Assembly (NCBI RefSeq): GCF_905475395.1
Contig: NC_058341.1
Span: forward strand, 60,395,501 to 60,459,500
Source: Chrysoperla carnea
Lineage: Eukaryota > Arthropoda > Insecta > Neuroptera > Chrysopidae
Direction of reading: 5' to 3'
DNA: 64,000 nucleotides
A model generated the notes under the pieces. It was not told the origin of the DNA. It did no database searches and worked only from the letters and a program-made list of their open reading frames with translations. Below are positions 46,735 to 56,800 of this stretch, in pieces. The translations under genes were made by a program, and so were the position numbers. Position 1 is the first letter of the stretch, and each line of letters begins with the position of its first letter.

Positions 46735-46940
46735 ACATGTGTTGAAGCTGCGAGTTGTATGACGCTTGGAGAGTGGGAGTTTCTTAGCCGAATAGATGAA
46801 TGAATTACAACAGATAAGCCACGATACTTTTGTAATTTAATATAATACCTATAATACCTCTTACTTAGATGCATTGCTTAACGCATGTACTCTGTCATAC
46901 TCGCGATATAAATATGCCTAGATGTAAATCGACCATTCTG
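46735..46940 (-). repeat. Foldback MITE family A, copy 2 (one end)
   Basis: Shares ACATGTGTTGAAGCT, GACGCTTGGA, TATAATACCTCTTACTTAGA, TGCATTGCTTAACGCATGTA, CTCTGTCATACTCGCGATAT and ATGCCTAGATGTAAATCGA with the copies at 50062 and 15565. The opposite terminal repeat is missing. Confidence 0.75.
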
Positions 46941-47171
46941 TATAAGGCGGCTGGTATGAAAAAGATATGAAGAGTATAATCTAGTGATCGAATGACCTCG
47001 TTACGTTTGCTGTGCATAACTTCTATACTTGTTTGCTTTCAACAAAGCATTTATTTTTTAAAACTGACAATAATCTGACGGACACAGCACGCATGTGCAC
47101 AACACTTAAGGAGTAAACACAATTTTTTTTTACAAGTTTTTATTTTACTTCACTATATTGTGTATACAACC

Positions 47172-47390
47172 TGGCAAGAGAGAGAGTTTTTATGGACGTT
47201 CTTATGTATGACACAAAGAGGGAATGTGTACTGCGTATGATGCGCCTGAAATCATTTCAGTTGATCTATAATTGTATATGTGACTCATCACTTGTACACA
47301 TACGATTCATCACACATAGTACACATCCCCTCTTTGTTTTATACATAAGAACGTCCATAAAACTCATCTTCCTGCATATATTATAAATGG
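47172..47390. repeat. Foldback MITE family E, copy 1
   Basis: The left arm TATGGACGTTCTTATGTATG, ACACAAAGAGGGAATGTGTA is mirrored by TACACATCCCCTCTTTGTTT, TATACATAAGAACGTCCATA. Arms are about 50 bp around a ~110 bp core. The related copy is at 52840-53060. Confidence 0.78.
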
Positions 47391-48157
47391 CTAACGAGAT
47401 AGTTCCCAAGTAGCATAAGTCCTGAAGTTAAGGAATCAATATTTTACTCACTTCCACTGAAGCTTTCGGGCTGAAATTTGGAACACACTTTTGGTTCTCG
47501 TGGCAATGCAATTTATGTTATGATCTGATTTACCCATCACTTCCATCATATTTGATATACATACGTTTTTAATTTTAAATTAATAATTTAAAAAAAAATA
47601 ATTTTTTAGGAATAATCTTTTATTGTACTAAAAGCTAAAAAATAATTTTTCTTATGGTTAACTGAAATACATGTCTATTTGCAAAATGCTTGAGGTGCTC
47701 CAAATCATTCTTGATATTTTTAATTGAGCGCGTCCAGTTTTTGTATGATTGACCCATAAAAAAAATTAGTTGCTAACAGGAATTTTATGTCAATCGTGTA
47801 GATTTCCGTATACGCAGATTCAAAATTTGATTATTCGAAAAGTATCGAATAGTGATTTGGTATTGTGACAACCGGTGGCTTTAATAGAACTATGATCGAG
47901 GCTGAAACTATAAGTGTCAGTAGCCGTTGAATAAATAGATGGATATTAAGAAACCATCGTAATTTACAAAAATAGTGTACAAATGTAGGAATAAATTGTC
48001 AATAAAAAAATAGCTTACTCTTTTAATAGCCTAATAATTCGTATAGCTGTCATATTGACTGCTTGTCTTCATTAGAGAATTTTCTATAAATTAAATCAAA
48101 ACATTTGGTACAATAAATGAATCTGTATTGAAAATTCTTTGCTGGTTTGCAGTTTTT
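47391..48157. other. Gene-free spacer
   Basis: No gene or repeat recognised in this AT-rich stretch. Confidence 0.45.
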
Positions 48158-48339
48158 TTGCATTGGGTTCAGAAAATTATCCTACAAAAAGTCTATGGCT
48201 CAAAAAACTAATTTTCACAACCTTTTTCCTCGAATATCTCAGGGCGCGTACAAGTAAAATTTGTGTCTATCTATCAAAATGAACGTTTGTACAAAAATTT
48301 AAGCTAACTTATTCGGTTAGATTCCGAGGTTCACCACTT
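48158..48339 (-). repeat. Foldback 1 family, single-arm fragment
   Basis: Minus orientation: TCGAATATCTCAGGGCGCGT, TATCAAAATGAACGTTTGTA, AAGCTAACTTATTCGGTTAG and ATTCCGAGGTTCACCAC mirror the left arm of foldback 1. It is immediately followed by a family R copy. Confidence 0.72.
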
Positions 48340-48477
48340 TTTACACCATGTACATATGAAATATAACAAGGTATACTAAGTTTAGTCCCAAGTTTGTAAC
48401 GCTTCAAAATATTATTGCTATGAACGAAATTTTGGTATAGGTGTTCCTAAATCACCTAATTAGTTCATTTCCGGTTA

Positions 48478-48510
<33 letters not shown>

Positions 48511-48946
48511 CATCACGATAACTCAAAAACGAAAAAAGATGTCAAGTTGAAATTTTTACAGCGTACTCAGTTCGTACAAAGTGAATTGGAGTTCGTAAAT
48601 GAGCAACATAGGTCATTAGGGTCTGGGGTCCGCAGGACCCATCTTGTAAACCGTTAGCGATAGAAAAAAAAGTGTATGTAAATGTTTCTTATAAAATAAT
48701 TAACAACTTTTGTTGGAAACATTTTTTCAAAAACATCACTGTTTACCCGTGACGGCGCAAAATAGGTTCGATTATTGTATAGTATGTATTATATAAGAAT
48801 ATTAGTTAGGTGTGTGTGGCATGTATGTATGAGTGGCTATCTCTCTTTATTGAGATGGCGTGAAAAAACAAATTATTCCGCAATCAAAACTGTCTATGCA
48901 TGGTATTTCAACAATTAACTAACTGAATTGTTTGTTTTCACTTCTT
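48340..48946 (-). repeat. Family R repeat, full length
   Basis: A complete minus copy from TTACACCATGTACATATGAA to the 5' signature at about 48945. The internal tetranucleotide run is (GTCT)n here (48478-48510) instead of GTCC. The CGCAGGACCCATCTTGTAAA and TTACCCGTGACGGCGC landmarks are present. 48947-49348 after it is gene-free. Confidence 0.87.
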
Positions 48947-49348
48947 TTGACTTAGATGATCGGGTTAATAAAGGAATTATTTGTTTATCCTATTTTCTTT
49001 GTTGGTCACGTTACTAAGATAACAAAGTACAATGATGGACCCTTTGGAGTCCTTATACACAAAATGGTATGTATTTTAATTAAAAATGTATATACATAAT
49101 ATTAAATATAGCTCTCAAATGTAAAACAAAAGCTTTAAAGTTCGTTATGCTTTAGTTCGTTAGTGTAGAAAAGATAGTACTTGTTAAAGCTAAACTCCTC
49201 TAACTATAATAAAAAGTTGTTTTATTTGCATTAATTAGTTAGCTAGTCAGAGGACTGAAATATAATATTCAAACAGTGTTGAAACGGTTTTTTTATTTGA
49301 AAATTTTTTATATGCAATTAAAAAATTAATGCTTATTTTATTTATTTA

Positions 49349-50035
49349 CTAGCTATACCCTGCCACGCTTCGCAAAATACATTCAGTATCTAGTAAATTT
49401 TTTTATAATTTGATAAACCTAATTGATAGAGCTTAAATGGCCGAGCGGTCTAAGGCGCTAGTTTTAGGACGTTGGACTGTTTAGACTTAGGTTGCGGGTT
49501 CGAATCCAGGCAGCGGCAGTGTGAACAATTTATAAAAAATGGGAGTGTAGAATTGATCACAGTGTCGTCGCTTGGAAAAGAACGAAGTAACCGATTCCAC
49601 CCACATCAAAAATGTAATTGTAAATATGTTTGTAATTGTATAAATAAAGATTAACAAATGATGATGTGGGTGGCCTCTGTTATAAGGCATGCGTCACAAA
49701 AACGGAGGTTAAACCCCCATTATTATTTTCAATTTGATAAACCCATGATAAAAGAGTTCACAACTTTTAAAAAGCTGAATTGATTTAAATGTAATTTACA
49801 ATTTTTGAATATACACATCATGCTCTTTTATTTGATACCCCACTTGGGTATATTAAAAAATATTCGATTGTTCATCCCCACTTTCGCGCCCCACCTTTCC
49901 AAACCCCCGACGGTTAAAAATAGATAAAAACAATCCTTGAATCGGATTTTACATTTTGTCTAACTTTGAGTTCAATCGACGCAGAACTTTTTAAGTTTTT
50001 AAAGCACACCCAAACGAACATAACATTTTTATATA
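49349..50035 (-). mobile_element. Helitron-like element interrupted by a SINE
   Basis: The low-coordinate edge is A|CTAGCTATACCCTGCCACGC (minus-strand CTAG end before T). The ACATCATGCTCTTTTATTTG, ATACCCCACTTGGGTATATT and CCACCTTTCCAAACCCCCGA blocks match 29190-29653 and the inverse of 54166-54704. The body is split by the SINE at 49420-49730. The 5' end is not sharply defined; 50035 is approximate. Confidence 0.65.
49407..49743 (+). repeat. tRNA-Leu-like SINE with 13-bp target duplication
   Basis: The body is 49420-49730. The head resembles tRNA-Leu: box A TGGCCGAGCGGTCTAAGGCG (49439-49458), a long variable region, and box B GGTTCGAATCC (49497-49507). The body then contains GCTTGGAAAAGAACGAAGTA and ACAAATGATGATGTGGGTGG, and it ends in CCCCCATTATTATTTTC. 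The flanks carry AATTTGATAAACC at 49407-49419 and 49731-49743. Acceptor pairing is poor, so it is not a functional tRNA. The overlapping 60-67 codon ORFs are artefacts. Confidence 0.85.
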
Positions 50036-50061
50036 TACGGTTTTTAGTTTTATGTATTATA

Positions 50062-50320
50062 CCTAGTGTTCCCTTTACATCTAGGCATAGGTCTACCACG
50101 AGTATGACAAAATACATGCGCTAAGCAATGTTATAGACATGTGTTGAAGCTTCGGTACGGGTTGAGATAGTTGTAAGACGCTTGGACTTGTAAGACATAC
50201 TTTTGCAGTTTCATATAACATCTATAATACCTCTTCCTTAGATACATTGCTTAACGCATGTACTCTGTCATACTCGTGGTACGTCTATGCCTAGATGTAA
50301 ATTGGAACAGAAAATTGAAT
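50062..50320. repeat. Foldback MITE family A, copy 3 (both ends)
   Basis: The left terminus GTTCCCTTTACATCTAGGCA mirrors the right TGCCTAGATGTAAATTGGAA. Pairing continues through CTACCACGAGTATGACA and GCGCTAAGCAATG. The core holds ATGTGTTGAAGCTTC and GACGCTTGGACTTG, which are shared with 46735. Confidence 0.8.
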
Positions 50321-50625
50321 ACCAATATTGATGCTTAAAATATAAATTGGAAGATCATGTGTGTCCATAAGAGGACAGAACAATTGAGTAGATACTTTAT
50401 AAAACCGTAACTATTAAGAGTTTTGTATCAAATGTTCATTCTATGATATTTGATTTTGTAAGAAAATTCTTTTATACTGTAATTTTCTTTAGAAATATGT
50501 TAAAAATTCAAGTTTCTATCTTCAATGGTTTGCCAATTTCAGCCGATTCGAACTTACATTAATAGCTTTGTACCCATTGTTTCCAATTTTTCGTACAACG
50601 ATAAAATATAGTCTCAGATTTTCGA

Positions 50626-50697
<72 letters not shown>
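50312..50697. repeat. Dispersed repeat copy 2 ending in a long (TA)n
   Basis: 50312-50629 is the partner of 5750-6090. It is followed by an uninterrupted (TA)n run of about 34 units (50630-50697), then a short duplication of TTTCTCTCAGGGGTCTACTG-type sequence (TTTTCTCTCAGGGGTCT twice, near 50698 and 50719). 50740-51136 holds nothing recognisable. Confidence 0.8.
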
Positions 50698-50700
<3 letters not shown>

Positions 50701-51136
50701 CTCTCAGGGGTCTACTGATTTTCTCTCAGGGGTCTCTACAACGCTTTTCCAGATGTACCTCAGTTTTAAATTGGTCGATTTAGCTCTTGTATCAAGTTTT
50801 TAAATTGCACCAAAATTATGTGCAATTATATGCACGTCAAGAGTATGTGAGAATAGTGAAATGATATATAATTTTTGTCTAATACTAAATCAGCGAGGAT
50901 TTCACACATACAGTACTCAGTATGTGATTACTTAACAACACTTCTACTTCAGTTGTTTCTATTACGACCACTATAGCTGACTTGCCCACAAAATGTTTTC
51001 CATTTTCCCTTTCCTGAAAATTACCGTCTAAATGTGTAATTATTTTCAATTTTTCATTGAAATTGTATGTGTTGAATAATTTTCAACTTTTTTAGACTTA
51101 TTTTAAACATTTAATTCTAGTAGATATCAATTAAGG

Positions 51137-51240
51137 ATCTAATCAGATGATTTTATAAACACTTATAGCACAATTTTATTTGTAGCGTCCATATTTTTAA
51201 GCGATACAGAGTAAGTTTAATATACTGTTATATATTCGTA
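51137..51240 (+). repeat. Family R 3' fragment
   Basis: Contains CAGATGATTTTATAAACACT, TATAGCACAATTTTATTTGT, AGCGTCCATATTTTTAAGCG and GTAAGTTTAATATACTG, the last ~100 bases of the family. It sits directly upstream of a full-length copy in the same orientation. Confidence 0.7.
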
Positions 51241-51251
51241 AAAAAGTAGTA

Positions 51252-51809
51252 AAAACAAGTGAAAACAAATTACTGATTGAGTTAATTGTTGAAATACCAT
51301 GTATAGACTGTGTTGACTACTCTGTTACACTACACATACATACATGTCATACATATATAACTTATATACCCAAATAATACATACTATACAATTTACGCCT
51401 AATTTGCGCCCTCACTGGTAAACAGTGATGCTTACGAAAAAAAGTTTCAAACAAAAGTTGTTTTTAATTTTTGATAAGGAACATTTTTTACACTAAAACT
51501 TTTGTTCTATCTCTAATGGTTTATAAGATGGGTCCTACGGATGGGCCCTAAGACCCAATTGACCTATGTTGTTCATTAACGAACTCGACCTCACTTTTTC
51601 AGCTTGATATCTATTTTCGTTTTTGAGTAATCATAATGACAGACGGCCACAGACGACAGACAGAAGACAGACAGACAATCGGAAATGGACTAATTAGGTG
51701 ATTTTAGGAACACCTATACCAAAATTTTTTTCATAGTATCAATATTTTTAAGAGTTACAAACTTGGGACTAAACTTAGTATACCTTGGTATATTTTATAT
51801 ACATAAAAA
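51252..51809 (+). repeat. Family R repeat, full length
   Basis: Starts AACAAGTGAAAACAAATTAC and ends ACTAAACTTAGTATACCTTG, then TATACATAA. All landmarks are present, including CCCTCACTGGTAAACAGTGA and GACAGACAGACAATCGGAAA. TACGGATGGGCCCTAAGACC shows a local duplication relative to other copies. 51810-52839 after it is gene-free. Confidence 0.87.
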
Positions 51810-52839
51810 TACGAGATTCAATACAAAACTTTTTTTTGACTAAAGTTTTACTAAGTTATTGTTCTTTTATAATTTTTATGTTAAACAACTTTTTTGGGGA
51901 ATATATAATAACTTCAGATTGTTTCTCTACGTACAAAGGCCTCCACATATATGAATAAATACAATGTTAATTTCATTTTTAAATTTTATGATTCTGTTTT
52001 AGTTTTTATTTCAAGTATACATATAAAATTTATTTATTTATAAGGTATATATTTTTAAGCTTACTTTTAATTTTTTTATAACGACCTTCGTACCTCAAGA
52101 TTAATTATTTTATAACGACCTGCTTACTCAGGATTAATTTTAGTGTTCAAGCTGAGCACAAATTGACATACAATGTGATGAAGTGACATACGGCATTTTA
52201 TGCAGATGGAGGTCCGTGGGTTATGTAGGCTTATGCATGGTAGGTTTTTGCAGGGTTATATAGGTATATCTTTATAGTTGGTTTATTTTTGTGATTTATT
52301 TGATTTCTTTTCTCTACGAGTTGTAATTTTTTCCGGGGAAAACGCATCCCAAAAAATGCACTATTCTTGAGGCTTGTTTTTGGGGAAAAAAATTAAAACT
52401 TACACTTGCTGCTAAAATATCATAATTGAAGAAGTCCAGGCGAAGAGATTAAGCTCCAAAAAATCGCTCTACTATAATCCCTTTACCAAGAGAAAAGTTT
52501 TTTCAAAAGGTGTTTTTTACCAAAAAATTCGATATTTAGAACAATTAAAAAAAAAAACCAAAGGTTTGTGAACTTATTACTCATAACTTCGAAAAAGAAA
52601 AAAAGTTATAAGCAAATTTAAAAACGACTATTTCTCGGCACCTACGCATCCAAATCGTGCTTACAAGACGCTAATGCATAAATGAAATTTTCACAAAATA
52701 AAATCATATTTTTTGTAATGATTATTACATAAATGATGAAAACATTATGTGAAAATTCATTTTAATAATAAAATAAAAAGATATATATATCTTATATACC
52801 GATTGTAAGCTATCTCGATAGTCATATAAAATGTATGCA

Positions 52840-53060
52840 ATAAGAAGAGATTTTATGGACGTTCTTATGTATAAAACAAAGGAAATGTGTACTGTGTGTT
52901 ATGGTGTGCTATGGTTATGTGTTACTATGTGTGATAAGTATTGTATGTGTATAACTTCGAGTGATGAGCCTGACCGACTGGGCTCATGTATACACATATA
53001 CATTCCTTCTGTGACTTATAAATAAGATCGTCCGTAAGAACTCTTCTTACTTCATATAAT
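52840..53060. repeat. Foldback MITE family E, copy 2
   Basis: The left arm TTTTATGGACGTTCTTATGT, ATAAAACAAAGGAAATGTGT is mirrored, with more mismatches, by ACACATATACATTCCTTCTG, ACTTATAAATAAGATCGTCC. Its flank AATATAAATGGCTAACGATA matches ATTATAAATGGCTAACGAGA beside copy 1 at 47390, so part of the flank belongs to the repeat. Confidence 0.72.
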
Positions 53061-53419
53061 ATAAATGGCTAACGATATGATTTAATAACAGAATATTTCA
53101 GCACGCAGTGTCTAAACACTGCGTATATTTCAATAAATACTTTCAACGATTCCACAAAAACTTGCATTCCCACATTGCATTTGTCTCTTTCTGAATTATT
53201 GTTGACTAAAAGTTGTATTTTGACTTACGAAAATATTCTAAATACAAATTTAATTTTCGTAAATCTCTGAAAACTAATTTGCTCACTTAATTGCTTAGAG
53301 GGCTATTGAATTTAGCTCTGAAACTTCTACTTTATTATTCCAAAGAAATAGATGATTGTCAATATATGAGCCACATCTGATAATCTTGAGGTGGTAAAAA
53401 GTTTTGGAGAAAATCTTTC

Positions 53420-53823
53420 AACCTTTTCAATCTCTTAATATTTTATCTGACGTGGTTTGGATGCCATTAGGCACAATAAACTTATAATTTAAAGCCACCT
53501 ACCGATTGGCAACTTTTTATCACTTAGGCAATCGAAGAAACTTTCTGCAAATGAAATTGCGTACAGCGCATGGCGTTTTCGACTTCCGCATCTTAATTCT
53601 CCGACTTAATTACATTGACCTAGTCCTCCGACTTAATAACATTGACTTCTATTAATCTTTTTTTTTTCAAAAATGAGAAAAGAAGAAAAAACTATAAAAT
53701 ATAGATAAAAATTATCAGTAGGTATTCAGAAATTATTTAATTATAAGTCTTTTAAATAGTCATTAGGTTGTTTAGTGTCTCTAAGTTTAAAATTTTGAAT
53801 AATAATAATATATTTTTCATACA
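53420..53823 (+). promoter_or_regulatory. Upstream and 5'UTR region of aminoacylase-1 copy 1
   Basis: Homologous by eye to 62150-62585 upstream of the second copy. Shared blocks are CTCTTAATATTTTATCTGAC-like, TAATTACATTGAC-like, AAAATGAGAAAAGAAG, GATAAAAATTATCAGT, TTTAGTGTCTCTAA and TTTTCCATACAATGAGTAAA-like. A TATAAAATA lies at 53693-53701, and an arthropod-type initiator TCAGT lies at 53715-53719, 131 and 109 bases before the ATG. TATA-to-initiator spacing (about 24) is slightly short. No transcript evidence, so the start site is inference. Confidence 0.45.
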
Positions 53824-56800
53824 ATGAGTAAAGTGTATGAACATCCTTTAGCTAATAATCAAGCTATTAAAAATTTTCAAAAATATTTACAAATAAAATC
53901 AGTTCAGCCAAATCCAGACTATGGTAAGATTTTTGTTTTTTAATTGTTCGAAATAATGATTCTATTGAGCATATTTTTTTCTTATCGTTACGGCATAATT
54001 ATAATTTGGTTTTAGTTTTCAATGGGAATATTTAACTGGGGAATTTCTGAAACCATTTTAACTAGTTTCGGCATTACTTGTGTACAAGTTTATGTATCTT
54101 CAAAACATCATTAGCCAAGAATGTTGAAATTTTGTTATATCTAGTTGTTAATCTCCTTTTCTATATCCTTACTAATATTATAAATGCGAAAGTAACTCTG
54201 TCTGTCTGTCTGTCTGTCTGTTACTCTTTCACGCTTAAACGGCTGAACGGATTTTGATGAAATTTGGTATGGTGATAGATGATAACCTAGAAATGGTCAT
54301 AGGCTATAAATAATCACGCCATCGTTCTTAGGGGGTAGGCAGTAGGCAGATAACTAAATTGAGTTAGTGATTTTTAGTCGTTTTTGTTGGGACTTTTGCT
54401 CTTTCACGTCTAAACGGATGAACAGATTTTGATGAAATTTAGTAAGGTAATAGATGGTTGCCTAAAAACGGATATAAGATCAATACCATCAAGGATTGTT
54501 TTTATCTATTTTTAACCATCGGGGTGTAAAGATGGAGTGAGAAAGTGGGGATTAATATTCGAATATTTTCAAATATACCCCAGTGGGGGTATCAAATAAA
54601 AGAACATGACGTGTACTTTACAAAACTGTCACCCCTACGCAAGGAGAAGGGGGAGGCGGTGAAAGTAGGGATGTTGCCCAGCAAAGCGGGTAGTTCACAG
54701 CTAGTCATTTTATAAATAGAGGCATAAAAAATTTTTGATTTTCAGATTTCAATTCAAATTTATAATTGTTGACTATTCTCGAGTGCCATTTTTTCTAGTT
54801 TATAACACAAATTATAATTTATTACACAAATAGATAGGTTACTCTTCTGAACATGAAATGTTGTCCAAAAAGTTCCCTGGAGTAAGGCACTTCCAGTGAA
54901 CAGTGAAATTTACAAAATTTAAGAAATCCCCGACAAATAGCGGCCAAACTTAAAACACGCTTATTTTTTAGTTCGGTGGTTAAATAATGGTGGGAATTTG
55001 GAATTATTTGAATTTTTTCTATTCAGTTTATCATTTTTTAATTTTTTTGTATTTAATTGCCTTCTAATAAAATAAAGTGAGGTTTTATTAATAAAATAAC
55101 AAGAATTAATGACATAATAATTTATTGCAATATTTGAAACAAATTAGCATTTATTAACATATTTAAAATTATCTAATATATAAAATTTCCATGTCACAAT
55201 GTAAGTTACCGTACTCCTCCGAAACGGCTTTACCGATTTTTACCAAATTTAATATGCGAATTCAGTAGGACTGAGAATCGGCTACTATCTATTTTCCATA
55301 CCTTTAAATGTGTTGTTCACCCATAAAATTTCTTTTTTTAATTTTTTGACGAAATTGTAAATAAAGTATAGGTACTTTCATTGTTTATAACGCATTCGAT
55401 TATAAGTACATCCTCGAACACTTATAGTAGATAGTTATTTTTATTGAACTAAAAAAATGTTTCCTAGAAATAATATACATGGCAAAACAACGTTTGCCGG
55501 GTCAGCTAGTATACTATAACTTAATGCAATTTCTAACCAATTTAGTTCGTTAAAAGTCAATAATAATCACAAATAAACACGACCTGAAGATAATCAACAC
55601 GATTGACAAGACCTTAACATGGACTAAACCCAATTACACTAATTAGTGAATGAACAGGGGCACAATTATGACGACCTAAACACTTAAGTAAAGTCACTAC
55701 ACAAATGGACCAAAAAAAGTTAATCAATGCAATCAATTGAGAAGAAAAGTTTCTTAACATTAAGGGTTTATTAAATATTTTTTAGGGTCGTGTGTTGACT
55801 TTCTTACTGAACAAGCAAAAGAACTTGGTTTACCCATAAAAATTTATGAATTTGTCAAAGGAAAACCCATTGTTGTGATTTCATGGACAGGAATAAATCC
55901 CGATCTTCCCAGCATTATTTTAAATGGTCATATGGATGTTGTACCAGTTGTAGAGGTATGTTTTGTTAGTCCGCTAAATGCCATTAAAAACAATTTAAAT
56001 CACTTCGGTCAACATGTTAAAAAAGGTAATTAAAAAAACAGTGCCGGAAAAATAGCGACGAAAAAAATAGACCGGCAAAAATGGACTTGTAAAAAATAGA
56101 CACGGCAAAAATAGTGACGGGAAAAATAGTCACGGAAAAAATTGCGAAGGAAATATAGACCCGGAAAAATAGCGACAGAAAAAATAAACCCGGAAAAATG
56201 AACCGAAAAGAATAGATCCAAAAAAATAGATTCAAAAAAGAATCCAGAAAAAACATCTGAAAAAAGTAACTGGCAAGAATGCATTCGATATCTAGTAATG
56301 AGTGTTAAAACATTTAAAAACCGAAAAAAAGATATTTTGGGTTTTTTCGGCATAACTCTGGATTGGGACCACTTACTGTACTGAAACTTTGCAGGATGAC
56401 TGTTTAGAATCACATATAATGAATTTTGAACTAGCAGACAGTTTTCAGCACCGCCACTTAGTAGCGGAGCCTTACAGGGCGACTAAGCATGACCTACTAT
56501 CATATTTAAGGCTCAGTAGGCTGTAACTATGACCATCAGTTAATCATATCGCCAACTCATTAAGTTGTTTAAAAATCTAGAATTTTGTCCTTTGATTTTT
56601 ATAAAACCAATTATTTATATATTTTTCTTCAGATTTCTGTTTCAAATTTTGTAATTTTCCAATGCCAATTGCCAAAAGTCTGTTCGCTATCGGATATCAA
56701 GACTACAAGGACTTTCATTCTATACAATATAAACTATATAATTTCACAATTTCATACACAGTTGTACTTTTACAGTGAACTGACTTTTACCATTTGTACT

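Noticed and set aside
49431..49516. Functional tRNA-Leu gene
   Set aside because: Boxes A and B are good, but the acceptor stem does not pair properly, and the unit is the head of a SINE with target duplications.
55781..55800. Exon 2 starting one base later, giving an Arg-Val-Leu reading
   Set aside because: It would need an acceptor without AG and would break the frame. The AG at 55784-55785 with exon start 55786 gives the open frame.
56017..56413. Overlapping 79- and 127-codon Phe-rich minus ORFs
   Set aside because: They are two frames of a short tandem repeat within Acy1 intron 2.
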